From the NCBI RefSeq assembly GCF_005239225.2, contig NC_133293.1, positions 868,001 through 932,000 of the forward strand: DNA of 64,000 nucleotides, in the 5' to 3' direction. Made by a program: the position numbers and the translations under genes. The DNA is from Populus alba. Its lineage: Eukaryota > Streptophyta > Magnoliopsida > Malpighiales > Salicaceae. Positions 46,001 through 59,100 of the stretch are shown piece after piece. Position 1 is the first letter of the stretch, and each line of letters begins with the position of its first letter. The notes beneath the pieces are model-generated. The model searched no databases and was not told the origin of the DNA. It saw only the letters and a program-made list of their open reading frames with translations.

Positions 46001-46814
46001 TTAATGCTAATAGGATGATGATGATACTGATGAAAAGGGTATTAGTAATGTGGGGTGAGATAGTTACAGTTGATTTTATGGAATCTTGAATTGAAGTTAG
46101 AAATGAGAGATAAAACAATTTTCAATAGATGAATGAGAAGGAGTTCTAACGGAAATGAATAGGGAAAAGGAATAGAATAAGAATAACAAAAATGAATAGG
46201 GAAAAGGAATAGAATAAGAATACATATCTATTTTTAAAAATAATTATTGAAAATTTATGCTACTGTACTTATTGTGATATTCATATTTTAATAATATGTA
46301 TTTTGTTTTAGGACCATCGCATACATGATAGGAGTAGATGTTAACTTTTATTCATATTTTTTTATGTAGTCTAGGTTGGATAACCTTACATTTTGTAAAC
46401 ATGGAATCATTTGTATAACTTAATTTATATAATTAATGTTTAAACTTGATTTGATGAACTTAACTCTATAGTTCATGTAACCATGTTCCATGTATGCGTA
46501 TTTATATCTTTTATCCATCCATAATGATATTTGTTATATAATGTACATCATAAATATTGTGGTTAATATGTATTATGATATTTGTGGGATTGAGACCCAG
46601 GATGATTGGGTTATGATTGAGTTAGGAGATGCAGGTTATTAAAAGTGTAAACATGTTAAATATCGATAACTTGAGACCTTCTGGTATAAGGGAGACTTCA
46701 TCGAAATTTCGGTTGACTTTAATATGAACACCATGTGTGTGTATAAATTTAATTACTCTATTTCTGATTGACATGAGATTTTATTTTTTATCCCGGATAT
46801 AAGGATGTTACAAA

Positions 46815-49800
46815 TACAGAAGATAAAAACACTTAATAAGATTGCCTTCCTCTCAAATCTTCTTCTTATTCTTTAGTTTTGTTTATTGTTTTGCCTTCCA
46901 TAAACTCCTACCACGTTAATTGTTTTTCAACAATTGATATTAAAGTTTGTTTTTTATTGTTTGACATGGCCAATTCAAGCTTCCCACTTCAATATTCTCA
47001 TTTGACAAAGAACAATTGTGAAATTTGGTGTATCCATACGAAAGCTTGGTTAAGTTCTTGAGATGTGTTGGAAACGATTGAAAAAGACTTTGAAGAGCCT
47101 ATAAAAGGAGTAACATTGACTTTAGCCCAAAGTGATGTTATACAAAAAGCATGAAGAAAGGATTAATAAGTACTCACACTTATTTAAGAATTTCTAGATG
47201 ATGCCACTTCTAAGATAGTGGTAATATAACTACCGTAAAACAAGCATGATAAATTTTGCAACAATCAAACTAAGGAGCTAATAATGCTAGAAAGGTACTC
47301 CTATAAAATTTACGAGGTGATTTTGAAAGTTATATATACTTGAATGAGAGAGTATTTCAGATTACTTTGTTGGAGTATTGGCTATATACAATCAAATGAA
47401 GAGATATGTGGAGAAGATGTAGGAAATACGTGTATTAGAAAAGATTTTATGCTCACTGCAAAAATAATTCCCTAATGTGATGGTCGCGATAAAAAAAATC
47501 ATAAAATATGGACTTTTTAACTATTCAAGAACTTATAGGAAAACTACAAGCCCTTAAAAAAAGAGTCAATGACATTCAAGAAGACATGAATGCACAAGCA
47601 CTCTTTTCAAAACACTATTCAAAAAAAGAAGCAAGATGGTTCTGGATATACCTAAAGAGGTTGAGGGCATGGTCAAGGTAGAGGAAGAGAAGAAAGAAAC
47701 AGATGAAGTCAACTATTTATTGGTGATTTCTATTATATTTTTAATGTAAAAAGCAATATATTGAGTTTTTAACAATTTTTTAAGAAAGGCTATAAGACTA
47801 AGATGAAAGATTGTACTTTCACATTACTTGATACCCATGGAGCTATGATCGCAAAAGTAATCATGACAAATAATTTAATGTTTTTGCTAACCATATAGAC
47901 GGATGTGCCTAAATGCTTACAGGTATGCGTGAATGATGAGACTTGGCTTTGGCATATGAGACTTTGGCATGTTTATGGGCTTTGACCAAATGTCCAAAAG
48001 ATATAAGCTTTACAACCCCAATGAAGGACATATGATGATTAGTAGATACGATAAGTTCGATGAAGAAGGAGCATGAGATTGGAAGATAGATGATGGTGAG
48101 AAATATTATTTTCTACCGGTTCTTGATAAAGGGAAAGAGAGTTATGAAGATCATCAAGAACAAACTACACCTCTACAATCACCAATGGTGTCATCTTTAC
48201 CTTGATTTTTTTTTTCTAATGGAAGTTCAAGTAGTGGCAACCCATTAAGTCCACCAAAAAGAATGGGGAGCCTTGATGAGCTATATGAGGTAACTACTCC
48301 TATTGATGATGATGTAACACTATATTTTCACCTTGCTACATGTGATCCTATAGTGTTTGAAGAAGTAATAAAGGATGCAAAATAGAGAATTGCTATGGAT
48401 GAGAAGTTTGCATCAATTGAAAAGAATGGCACATAGAAATTTGTTCCTAGACCAAATGGAAAAAAGCTAATAGGTGTCAAGTGGATCTGTAAAGAAAAGA
48501 AGAATGCCAAAGGAGAAATGGAGAGGTACAAAGAAAGGTTAGTGGAAAAAGGTGAAAGCTAAAAGTATGAGATTGACTAGGATTAGGTTTTTGCTCTCGT
48601 TGCTAGATTGAAGACCATTCGATTAATCATTGCCAAAGGTATCCAACATAGATGGAGAATCTATCAAATGGATGGCAAATTAGCCTTTCTTAATGGTTTT
48701 CTTATGAAGGAGGTCTACATTAAGCAACTTATGAGTTATGAAGTGAAGGGACATAAAGAAAAGGTACTAAAGTTTGAACAAAGTCTTATATGGATTACCC
48801 TATGCTATAGATTGATGAAGAATGGATTTGTTAAATGTCCCTATGAATATGCTATTTATGTAAAGATCAAAAAGAGTAGTGATACTCTTATTATATGTTT
48901 GTATATGGATGACTTAATCTTTATAGGAAATAATCTAAAGATGTTTAAAGACTTCAAGCAAACAATGATCAATGAGTTTGAAATGATAGACATTGGTCTT
49001 ATGACATATTACTTAGGGATTGAGATCAAACAAGGAGAGGATGGAATCTTTGTAAGCCAAGAGAAATTTACAAAGGAGATTCTCAAAAAGTTCAAGAAGA
49101 AGGATTGTGCGAAAAAAGAATATTCCAGTTGAGTGTGGAGTGAAGATGACAGAGAATGATGAAGAGGAGAATATAAACTCTACAACATTCAAAAGCCTAG
49201 TTGGGATTTTGAGATAATTGACATGCACTCGTTCATATATTCTTTTTGGAATAGGACTTGGAAGTAGGTTTATGGATACACTAACTATGACACACTTTAA
49301 AGCTTTGAAGTGAGTTCTTCGGTATATCAAAGGTATTGTTGATTTTGGCTTGTTTTATGGATATTCTAATAGCTTTGATCTTGTGGGTTATAATGATAGT
49401 GATTGAGCTAAAGATATGAATGATAAAAAGAGCACTATTGTTTTGTTTTTTATATGGAAGACACAACATTCACATGGTGTTTTAAAAAAGCAATCTATAG
49501 TCACTTTATCAACATGTGAAGCTGAATATATAACTACTACATTATGTGTTTGTCATTCCATATGGCTAATAAGATTATTGAAAGTATTACAGATCCCATA
49601 AGAGAAGTCTACATAGATTTATGTGGACAACTCAATAGCCATTGCCTTAGCTAAAACTCAAGTTTTTCATGGCAGAAGTAAGCATATTGACACAAGATTT
49701 CATTACCTAGAAGATTGCATTACAAACAAAGAAGTTGAAACCAAGTATGTAAAGACACAAGAGCAAGTTGCAGATATTCTCACAAAACCAGTTGAATATG

Positions 49801-50240
49801 ATGTTTTTACCAAAATAAGAGATTTGCAGGGAGTTAAGAAGAAATCAAGGTTTAAAGAGGTTTTGAAAATTGAACTTGATTTCTTGTTTTTATTAGAACA
49901 GAAGAACCGATCCACTGGTTGGGAACTAGTTGATTGGTTTAGTAAGCATAATACAATTTCTGTTCAAATTAGGATTTCCTTGTATTAGTTTAATTCCTTG
50001 ATTATCTACGACTTTATACCTATAAAAGGCTTGTAAAAGATTTTATACCTATAAAGCATTATTAAGAAGAATAAAAGCAGAGAGAATAACTAAAAGAGTT
50101 TAGAGAGAAATACTTAATAAAAATATACATTTCTCTCAATCTTTTTCTTGTTATTGAGTTTTTGACTTTACATTACTATTTTTGATATTATACCACACCT
50201 ATCTCTCTTTTAACATAAACTCCTACCATCTAATTTTCTT
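46815..50240 (+). mobile_element. Copia-4: old, heavily decayed copia element
   Basis: A primer-like site TTGATATTAAAGTTTG lies near 46,936. A gag start MANSSFPLQYSHLTKNN is at about 46,964. Integrase traces are weak. RT is at about 48,440-49,130 (GVKWICKEK, QMDGKLAFLNGFL, catalytic YMDDLIFIGN). RNase H is at about 49,390-49,810 (STCEAEYITT, GRSKHIDTRFHYLEDCI, VKTQEQVADILTKP). Many stops and gaps are present. The 3' LTR (about 49,970-50,240) and the partial 5' LTR (46,815-46,935) share ACTTAATAA and TCTCAA pieces but have diverged strongly. Confidence 0.82.
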
Positions 50241-50702
50241 CCTATTGTTTTTGGCTACTTTCTTTTTGTTATCATTTTTTATTTTTTTTCTGTTGTTTTG
50301 TTTTTTAATTCATTTTTTCCTTCATATTCTATGCTGTTTTTTTCTTTAATTCCTAGCTTTAGCTTTCATTTCGCCTTGCCTTAGCTGCTGTTTTCCAAGG
50401 TGTGCCTTGAGAATCATTTGGCTTATCAGAAGTAAGAAAGTTCATCACAACCCACACCCAGAAATAGAGAGAGAGAGACATAAAGAGTTACAGTAAAGCT
50501 GACATAAGACAACTGCGTGACAACAGGAGCTCTAAAGATAAAATTTACAAGGTTCTTTAGCAGACCAAGCTGCTTTATCTATGAGTAAGAAAGCAGAAGA
50601 TTTAAGAACCAAGTGACTCAGATTACTCATACATGACATTAAGTATGTTCAGTAAATTCATGAAACCTAATAATCTAAACGAAATCGTTTCTTTCTACCA
50701 TC
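50241..50702. other. 3' flank of the copy E small gene
   Basis: It matches parts of 3,800-4,660 (TTTGGCT, GACAACAGGAGC, TTTACAAGGTTCTTTAGCAG, CAAGTGACTCAGATTACTC), so the duplicated block extends downstream of the gene. No separate gene is seen. Confidence 0.6.
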
Positions 50703-51056
50703 CTATTGAGCTGCCCCATCGCTAGTGATAACAGGCTCTTTCACCACACCCCCTTGATATTGAGCTGCCTCATTGCTAGGAATAACAGGCTTCTTCACCA
50801 TGTTACCATAGTATTGAACTACCTCATTGCTAATGATCACAGGCATCCTCACCGTGGTAATTTGAGTTCCCTGATAAACCAATGTTTGCTGATCTTGGTA
50901 TTGATGATGATGATGATGATGATGATAGTGATGATGATTTTGCTGCACCTGAGTTGAGGGGAGTCTTCCAGACCTTCCAGGCCAGCCATAACTATTCTCA
51001 ATCAGAGCAAAGCCTTCCATTCCAATCCTTGTGAGACGATCTACCTGACGTGCCAT
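50703..51056 (-). CDS. Small uncharacterised MARQ-DRL family protein, His-rich (117 aa)
   Basis: Starts at 51056, giving MARQVDRLTRIGMEGFALIE, the block shared with the 82-aa protein at 13,665. An ATG five codons upstream exists but is not conserved. Then come GRSGRLPSTQVQQ, a His-rich run (about 10 His), QQTLVYQG and QITTVRMPVI. After these, the unit SNEVVQYYG / SNEAAQYQGG / SDGAAQ appears three times with spacers like VVKEPVI. There is no signal peptide or membrane segment. A His run can bind metal, but that is only a thought. The His run is coded by CAT/CAC repeats that behave like a microsatellite, so its length may vary. Function unknown. Confidence 0.62.
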   Translation of the reverse strand: MARQVDRLTRIGMEGFALIENSYGWPGRSGRLPSTQVQQNHHHYHHHHHHHQYQDQQTLVYQGTQITTVRMPVIISNEVVQYYGNMVKKPVIPSNEAAQYQGGVVKEPVITSDGAAQ

Positions 51057-51109
51057 ATGTGAAATTAACACTGTAACTCAAAGAACAATTAAAACTGTAT
51101 GGTTTGCCT

Positions 51110-52190
51110 TGGTACAAAATAGGTCATATATGCAGCCTTATATATATTTGCAGAAAGCAGGCAGCTTGTAACTTGCTTTCAGCTTTTTGGACCCATCACA
51201 ATCAACAGAGGTTTTCAAGATTTATGGGGTTCTCCACTTGTGGCTGATTCCATATCCACAAGTATACACATACTGTTGTTAGTTTGAATTTTGATGCAAT
51301 ATTACAAGTATTTGTGTATACGTTACTTGCACAACCAGAATAAATATTGTCCATGAAATATCAAGAACAGGTTCTGTATTTTCAAGTGCAATTTAACAAA
51401 ACAAAACTATTAGAAAATAAACTATGAAGATGTGGCTAGAGGTACTTTATTCTAGCTTTCTTTAGCTACTCAAGGATGTGCTAGATTCTGTATTTATGGA
51501 CAATCATATAGTACAGAGACTTAGTTATGGCTTAGTTAATAAAATTAGGAAAATAGGTTCTGATCCCACCTCATGGCTACACCTGATAAGATTAAGATTT
51601 ATCATTTTTATGATCTAGGGACGATATATATCTCATATTATATGCCTCAGATTCCTCAGGACTTTCCATGATAGACCATTTTCTTTCAGGGGTACCCTGA
51701 AGAGGACTTAAAGATTTCAGTTGTATTTATGCGATAACAGAGCAGAAAAAGAAAACTCTCTCGGAATAGCACCCAATTTGTGGAAGTTTCATGTCATCAA
51801 AAGTTCACCGAAAGGCGATGCTTGCAATCGTTTTGTTTCAGAAACAGTAATATTCTTGTTTATCCTTCTAGGCTAAGATGAAATATGGAGGAGGTTAAAT
51901 CACATCTCATGTTTTTGATGGGTCCCATTTATAATGAAGGATTGGGAAAGATCAAGAAAAGGTGTATACTCAAAGCATTTCCCCTTTTTCCCTTTTTCTG
52001 TAAAAGATGTGTAAAGCAAAGCTTTAAAGGGAGGCTTACTAATCTCGTTTTCTTGGGAGATGAGATATTTTTACTAGATACACTTGCTCACATAGCTCGG
52101 ATTGGGAATCATGCTTTTCCTTAACTTTTCATCGACAATCAGCTTAATTAGTTAAAGAGTTGTGAAGGTAATTTTGGCTATATAAGTAAT
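51110..52190. repeat. Duplicated block, copy E (upstream of the small gene)
   Basis: It matches 12,180-13,215 almost throughout, and 5,041-6,340 and 60,386-61,190 in part. Confidence 0.82.
51139..51147 (-). promoter_or_regulatory. TATA box of the copy E small gene
   Basis: TATATATAA on the minus strand, about 85 bp upstream of the ATG at 51056. Confidence 0.55.
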
Positions 52191-53696
52191 GATTTGCTAA
52201 GAATTCACAAATGATCCATCTATGGTCATCATCGCTGATATTCTTAGATATTGTTCACTATTGTAAATTTCTATTTAAATGCAGATAGAACTCCATTTAT
52301 TTTTTCTTTCTTAGCCAAACTATATATAAAAAAATAATCATGAGTAGTAAAATATAATGATTTAAGAATATATTCTATAGAACAACTTATAGAAATAACC
52401 AATTATATAATTTCTTAGGTGGGAAGCAGGTTCCATGTGATGGGATAAAAACAAGATTTTTTTCCCCATCAAAATCACATCTCTTGTATTAACTAAGTTT
52501 TATTCAAAAAAAATAAATGAAGCTTTAAATATTTCTTCACCAATAAAAGGTTGACACTTGGGATGAGATATTCAAAATATCTTATTATAAATGCAAGTTC
52601 ATCAATAAAAATCCACCAATAAAATTATGTCATGTGGCATTGGAAGAGGACCTAGGATCGAATCCTTACAAATCCCTATAAATAGAGGGCCTCAACCTAA
52701 AGAAAAAAAAAAGGAATTCATGGGAGATACAAATTTTCTTCAAGACAAGTTCTTCAAGTAAGGAAACTCTCTCAAAAACTAAAGAGTAGAGAATCATGTC
52801 ACGAGAAGGATTTTGACCCGAGTTTGCAGTATAATGTGGACTTGTTGAGGTCTAGATCATACCAGAATTTAATCATGGAGAAAAAATGTATATTGGGACC
52901 CGATTAATGTTTCAAAGATTTATCGGGTTAATTAAAGATCAATTTTAAACATTAGAAAGTTGATTGGTTTGGTTGAAGGAATTGAAAAAATAAGAACTAG
53001 ATCAGAAAACATCATAATAATTTTTGTTACTTGTCTGCCACGCTAGGGGAACATTTCTGCTTCTTGAAATGACACCATGCAATCCTTCATTTTAACAAAC
53101 CATACTGCACTGTATGAAACAACCCCATAGTTGAATGAATTAGCATGGTATTATTTCATTTGTGTTTTGAGAACAATACCCTAGTTTGCAATTCCTTTCT
53201 TTTTTTGCAACCATTCCTACTAGTCTATTTTTTTTCCTCTCACCCTTGCATCCTCTGGCTGGTTTGGCATACAATAATATCACCCCTTTTCACGCCAAAT
53301 GCTCAGCTATAATTCAGTTTAGCTCCAGTACAAGAGCTTCAAAATGATAAAAGAGAGGAACATCCTCATGATCCAAAGGCCCAAATTTTTTCCCTAACAA
53401 ATACGGTCAAGATGAGAGAACATTAGAGTGGTCTCCAAGTCTGTTTGGCTATATAAACAATCTGGCTTTGTTAGAAAAAAAAAAAAAAAAGAACGTGTTG
53501 GCGATAACATAGAGCATCAAGGCTAATATTAAGGAAGCAATATATCAAGGAGATAATTACTGAATCATACATGTGAATAAAATAATTACTACAATATAAA
53601 AGATCACAGATATAGCAATTGATTGGTGCTGGTTATAGAATGTATAGTCATATTTCCTTATATGGCACATGTGTCTTTAAACTAAGTCTGTAAAGG
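52191..53696. other. No gene seen; LTR-like patch
   Basis: AT-rich. Around 52,560-52,760 the sequence CCTATAAATAGAGGGCCTC followed by an A-rich leader resembles a retroelement LTR core promoter, but no partner LTR was found. An A run of about 17 lies near 53,475. Confidence 0.35.
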
Positions 53697-54015
53697 TTTC
53701 TATATAAGTGAATCTCCAGCCATATGCAAGGGGTGTGGTTTTTTAATCCTTTCATTACTATCTAAACCTTCACTGAACGGGGAAAGAAATAGAGAGAAAA
53801 AGGAAATAGAGAGAGAGGAGAAAGAAAACAAAGTGAGACGAGAAGAAAATAAAAAAGAAAGAAAACAGAGGGAACAAGAAAGCCGAGAATAAAAAAACCA
53901 AGAGAACAAAAGAGAAAGTATTTCTTTGGTTACTAGAGGCAAGAAGGCATAAGCCTTGTCCATCAGCTTGCATGTCATCTTTTACATTCAAAACAAGCAA
54001 TAACAGCAGGTATGA
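53697..54015 (+). promoter_or_regulatory. Possible promoter and first non-coding exon
   Basis: CTATATAAG at about 53,700 is a good TATA box. About 60-240 bp downstream lies a strongly purine-rich leader. Near 54,009 AACAGCAGGTATGAG resembles a splice donor. No protein frame starts here and none follows in the next 800 bp. It may be the start of a non-coding RNA or of a lost gene. Confidence 0.3.
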
Positions 54016-54812
54016 GTCTCAGCTTTTTTCTTCCTTGTCATATGCATAGTTGATGTCTGATGTTTGTTCTTTTCAAAACTTGTTTCTGCTATTATTTTGG
54101 ACATTTGAGTTTTGTTTTGGCAACATGGTTGTGCTCTTGCCTACCTTTTCTTCCATGGCTATGAGTAAATAGGCATTTATGTTAAGATTTGTTGGTTCCT
54201 TTCTTTCCTTTTTGTTCTTTAGGAATTAGGGGCCTTAAAGGTCCTCATTATCCTTCCTTTCCTCTGTTCGGGTGTTTCCTTGTCTTAGAATTATGTAAAG
54301 GGTTTCTGCTCCTAAAGGTTGTTTGTCTAAAGGAGAAAATAAGAGCACAAGGGAAATTCTTTTCACCTGAAGTAATCATGTTAACAAGATCTTGGGTCAT
54401 TTTTTTTTTCTTTTCTCCGTCTGCATTTTAGAGAGGAGATAGTTGGCCATGATTTTAATAGTTTTAGTTTTGTGACGTATGTGGTAAAGGCATGCTCCTA
54501 AAGTTTTTTTTCTCTATTGCATGAAAGAAGTATGACAACTTCTAAGATTAGAAAAACAAAATGGGTTGAGTCACGGGTTCTGCCATATGATTTGTGCACG
54601 CACACTTACTCCTGTCTATTTGAAAACAACGGGTTAGGCTATGTTTAGGCTCTGAGTTTGTAGACCGAATTTTTATTTGGGGAGAGTTGACTGTGAGGGG
54701 CCATCTTCATTTTTTTTTTTTTTATATGAAATGTTCAATTTTCTTTCAAATTTTAGGAATATATATGTATGGTTCGTTGTCTTTATTTGTGATTACTCGC
54801 GATACTTATGTT
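54016..54812. other. No gene seen
   Basis: T-rich DNA, without recognised frames or repeats, up to the Copia-5 insertion site. Confidence 0.4.
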
Positions 54813-54817
54813 TTGAC

Positions 54818-54987
54818 AGTTAAAACAAGGTTTATGATTAATTTAGGAGGCTTGCATAATGTAGTAGCCATCTCTTATATTGATATGAGAAGGACAGAAT
54901 ACAATAGTTGTTGTGTAGCATAGTGCGCAATATAACTCTATACAAGGAAAATACAATCTTTCCTAAACTACAACACATTCCATAATA
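54818..54987 (-). repeat. 3' LTR of Copia-5
   Basis: 170 bp, preceded on the minus strand by the polypurine tract TTGAAGGGGTG (54,998-54,988). Confidence 0.92.
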
Positions 54988-54994
54988 CACCCCT

Positions 54995-57900
54995 TCAAGT
55001 TGAAGGTGGGCGGTCCACTTGAAGCTTGGACAGTAAATAGAAAAATGTAGTGTGAGGGAGCGACTTAGTAAGAACATTAGCTAATTGGTCGTTGGAGGGT
55101 ATAAAGCAAATTTGTATCTCTTTTTTGACAACTCTATCATGAATAAAGTGATAATCAACCTCAACATGTTTGGTACGTGCATGAAACACCGGATTAGCAG
55201 AAAAATAAGTAGCACCTAAATTATCGACCAAGTGGTGGTAATAGAACTAAGAGAGAAGCATAAATCTAAAAGCAGATAATAAAGCCAAATAACATCACTA
55301 GTACCATCAACTAAGGCCTTATATTTTGCTTCAATGGAAGAGCGATCAACTGTGCGTTGCTTACCAGATTTCCATAAGATGGGAGTGGTGCCAAGAAAGA
55401 CGATGTAGCCATTAGTAGATTTTCAATCATCAATACTCCCCACCCAGTCCGCATTAGTAAAACCATGCAGTGATAAGGAGAAGCCTCGAGTAAGGTGAAG
55501 GCCAAAAGAGGACGTACCTTTTCAATACCGTAAAATACGTTTGACAGCAACCCAATGACTCTTAGTAGGTGCATGCATAAACTGACAGACTTTGTTGATA
55601 GGATAACAAATGTCTGGTCTAGTAAATGTGAGATATTGAAGAGCCACAACAATTTGCCAATAACGAGTGGGATCTGAGTATAAACCATTAGGCTGGAGAC
55701 TGACCTTAGAAATAGAAGTCATTTTATCAACAAGCTTACAAGATGACATACCAACCTGACTAAGAATATCAAGGGCATATATGTGTTGACTAAGCATGAG
55801 TCCTATGCTGGTGGGAGTGAGCTCAATTCCCAAAAAATAATGAGCATAACCCAAATCCTGGAGCTTAAACTCTAAACTCAGCAGATTGATAAGGCGACAA
55901 AGCATAGTATAATTATTCCCAGTGAGCAAAATGTCATCTACATAGTCAAGCAGATAGCAAATATCTTGATTTACAATTAGAATAAATAAGAAGGTATCAA
56001 CCTTGGAAGCGCGAAAGCCAATCAACAAAAGAAAGTCACTCAGTCGTGTGTACCAAGCTCGCGTAGCTTGTTTTAAACCATAAAGGGATTTGTGATGGTC
56101 ACAAACATGAGTGGGCAGACTAGGGTCAATAAAACCCATAGGTTTCGCATATAAACAACCTCTTGAAAGGAACCATTAAGGAAGGCATTATTTACATCAA
56201 GCTGCTAGATCTACCAATGGTAAGATATAACAATGGCAAGAACGAGCTGAACAATAGTTGGTTTAACAGCAGGACTAAAGGTTACGGATTAGTCGATTCC
56301 CTCATGTTGAGTGAAACCACGCGCAATCAAGTGCGCCTTGTAGCGATCAATGGCACCACCAACACCATTCATGGAAGGTTCTTGATCCTTTAAAGCTGCA
56401 ATTCGCATGTAAAGTTGCAATTTCATATTTCATAGCAGATTGCTAGCACAAAAACTGGTTAGCATCTTTGAAATTTAAAGGTTCGTGATCAGAGGAACAT
56501 GTTACCTATGAGTGTGGTTTCAATGGAGAAACAGAGCTCGGGTTGGCAAACTTGGTTTGTCGGGGATGCAACACCATGTTGTGCTGGTGAGAGACCTCTG
56601 GAGCAACAAACATGTCTAACATGGACTGCTGTGGGAGGGAGTAGGTGGAGAGATCAACACTGAGATCTAAAGCTGGTGTAGATAGAGTAGGATACTGTGA
56701 GGAAGATAAAGGCATAGACGTTGAGGCAGATTGGTCACTAGAGGCGCAACATGGGGCGCAACAAATTTGGTGGTTGTGCTGTCCGGAGCTGCAAAATGAT
56801 TAATAGACATAGCGGCAATTGGTGGTAAGGGGACCTATTTAGACAAGGTTGATGGTGTTTTGGTGGATGGGAAGTGTGTTAAGGTAGGAAGATGGGAGTA
56901 AGGGGCCTTCATCTTCCTCACAATATCCTATAGACATGAAGATGGGAGTCAAAGATGGCAAAAACATGTGCAGTTTTAAGAAAGGGAAAAGATTGTTCAT
57001 GAAAACAGACATGAAGGGAGATATAGATACAATCAGAAGACAAGTCGAAACAGCGATAGCCTAGATGACATGAGCTATACCCTAGAAACACACATGGGTC
57101 AAAGATCACAAAATATCAGAAACCATCAGAAAACAAATAAGGGCAGGGCCCCAAACATCACTAAAAATTAGTTCAAGTGGAGCAGATGTTTTGTGACCAG
57201 TAGGTCCTAATGATAGACGCGATGATTTTCCTAACGAACATGCTGGACACTGAAAATTTAAAGGACGGGAAGTACAAGTGACCTTTTTATTTGATGCTAA
57301 GAGACTCGAAACCCAGGAGGTGGGGTGACCAAGTCGACAATGCCAAACATCAACAGAAGTGGATAAGCTAGTAGACGAAAAAGCTTGAGGCAGAAACATG
57401 GCAGAAGACTCTAAAAGGACATATATGCCATCTTTACTCTGACTGGAAAGTAGAATTGCCTTGGTTATGACAAGTCCCTTACCATCACCAACATGTAATT
57501 AATCATTACCAAGATAGGGTTTTTCATTGTCATACCGAAAATATCTGGAGTAACATGTTGATTTGCACCAGTGTCAGGAAACCAAGTTACAAAATTTTAT
57601 GCGGATGAAGTGTTACTGAAAGAGAGATTAGCTAATGCTTGATTCCCATGGAGCACAAGTTGTGAGCACTATTGTGCGGAATGCCCAAACATGTTACAGA
57701 GCTAACACTTCAGCTAAAGCCCCCACTTTCCAATGATGGATCTGTTTGGCTGCCAGTTTGGATGGTTTTGCTTCCAGTTTCCACGGTGATGCTGCCAGTT
57801 ATGCCCGTTGTTACCTCCTTTGAAATCATTTCCACTATATTGGTAGAGGAGGGGCGCATGTTACGACATCCATTATGTCTTCCTTTGCCTTGCTGGGAGG

Positions 57901-58968
57901 AAGAACTAGTGCCACTAAATCCTGAAAATGCTCGCTAGGTAGCAAAGGTTGAAGGGGGCTGTGTAAGTGTTGGCAACAATGGTGCAGATGTGGAACTAGA
58001 TGGAAGAGAGCTCTGATGTAAAAATTCATGAGTGGATAGGTGGCTATGGAGTTTAGAATACAATAGAGGGTCTGCTTTTGTTGACAAACTTGTAACAAGA
58101 TCACGAAAGTCACTGTAGAGACCCTAAAATATGTATAAATTGAAGTCCATAAGAGAGATGGGGCGACTTGCGGCAGCAAGTTCATCAAAAAACACCTTAG
58201 CTTTCTGCAGATAGGTGGTGACAGAATCATCACCTTGGTGAAGATCCTGAAGACAACCATTTAATTACATGAAGTTTGACGGGGATGCAAGAGCAAGTGT
58301 GCTCCATACCCTTGCAGATGTTGGGCAATCTACCACAAGATGGAGCACGTCTATGGATACAGAGAAGAGGAGAGCGTCGAGGATGAGTTGATCATGTTGT
58401 TTCCATGCCAAAAAGGCTTAGGAAAAACTAGAGTTGTTGGTTGTTTCAGTGGTAGAAACATCATTGTGCGGAGAAGGACATACATCGAGCCATCAATAAA
58501 AGAGAAGACACCTTGACCAGTAAGATATGGCTTCATCTGCATGCACTAAAATAGATAATTGGTGTTGGTAAGCTTAAGGTTGATTACCTGTTGCGTGTTA
58601 GATAGTGGGATGATGACTCTTTTTGTGGCAGAAACTATTGCAGCAGTCATGGTTGCATTGTTGGCAGAGACAAGTGCATTCAAGGAAGAAGCAGGAGAGG
58701 AAGAGCTGTCATTATTCATGGTTGTGGCAACAGGAGAAGGATCCATAATCGGTAAATTACTGCTGGAGAAATAACTTGCAGGTGTAGAGTTTGCATAAGA
58801 AATAACATTGGAATACTGTAGCGGAGGAAATAGGCTGGAAGAGAAATAATGTTGGAATACTGCAGCGGAGGAAATAAGCTGGAATGCTGTAGCGGAAGAA
58901 AATATCACGAGGAAGGAGAGACGGCTGAGGATGCAACAATGCGGTAGCAAAAACTGCACCAAAAACAT
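54995..58968 (-). pseudogene. Copia-5 polyprotein, broken and lacking the integrase core
   Basis: Gag N-terminus 58,968-58,546 (VINLKLTNTNYLF), further gag 58,542-57,835. Zinc finger of integrase 57,350-57,200 (HCRLGHPTS with CPACSLGKS). The sequence then jumps from SDVWGPA (near 57,150) almost directly to CVFLGYSSCHLGY (near 57,080), so the catalytic core is deleted. RT 56,139-55,522 has LYGLKQATRAW and YVDDILLTGN, with Val in place of the usual Ala. RNase H ends with [13 protein letters not shown] near 55,060. Several stops separate the parts. Confidence 0.88.
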
Positions 58969-59088
58969 GCAGTAGCGAAGATCGGGTAAGAGAGAAAATA
59001 TAGGGAAGAATCTGTTCTGTAGGGGACGCAGCCTTGAATCTATTTTGCAGAGAGGAAGGAAGCCTTGAATCTGTTCTAGACGTTTTCA

Positions 59089-59100
59089 GCTTTGATACAA
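59089..59100 (-). promoter_or_regulatory. Primer-binding site of Copia-5
   Basis: TTGTATCAAAGC on the minus strand next to the 5' LTR, two changes from the initiator-Met type TTGGTATCAGAGC. Confidence 0.7.

Larger units (their letters stand above)
43946..46814 (+). repeat. Probable Ty3/gypsy LTR remnant with minisatellites
   Basis: About 2.9 kb without coding frames. It ends GGATGTTACA at about 46,805-46,814, the typical end of a chromovirus-type gypsy LTR; the matching start is not clear. It contains a two-copy 66-bp unit (about 44,056-44,185; GAGCCACCCCAACAAC), a minisatellite at 44,985-45,245, and further arrays at 45,665-46,000. The element class is inference from the end and the general look. 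Confidence 0.45.

Noticed and set aside
52560..52760. Complete LTR element around the TATA-like CCTATAAATAGAGGG
   Set aside because: No second LTR, primer site or polyprotein was found nearby.
53700..54000. Two overlapping minus-strand frames with hydrophobic, Ser/Phe-rich products
   Set aside because: They are reverse translations of the purine-rich leader; composition explains them.
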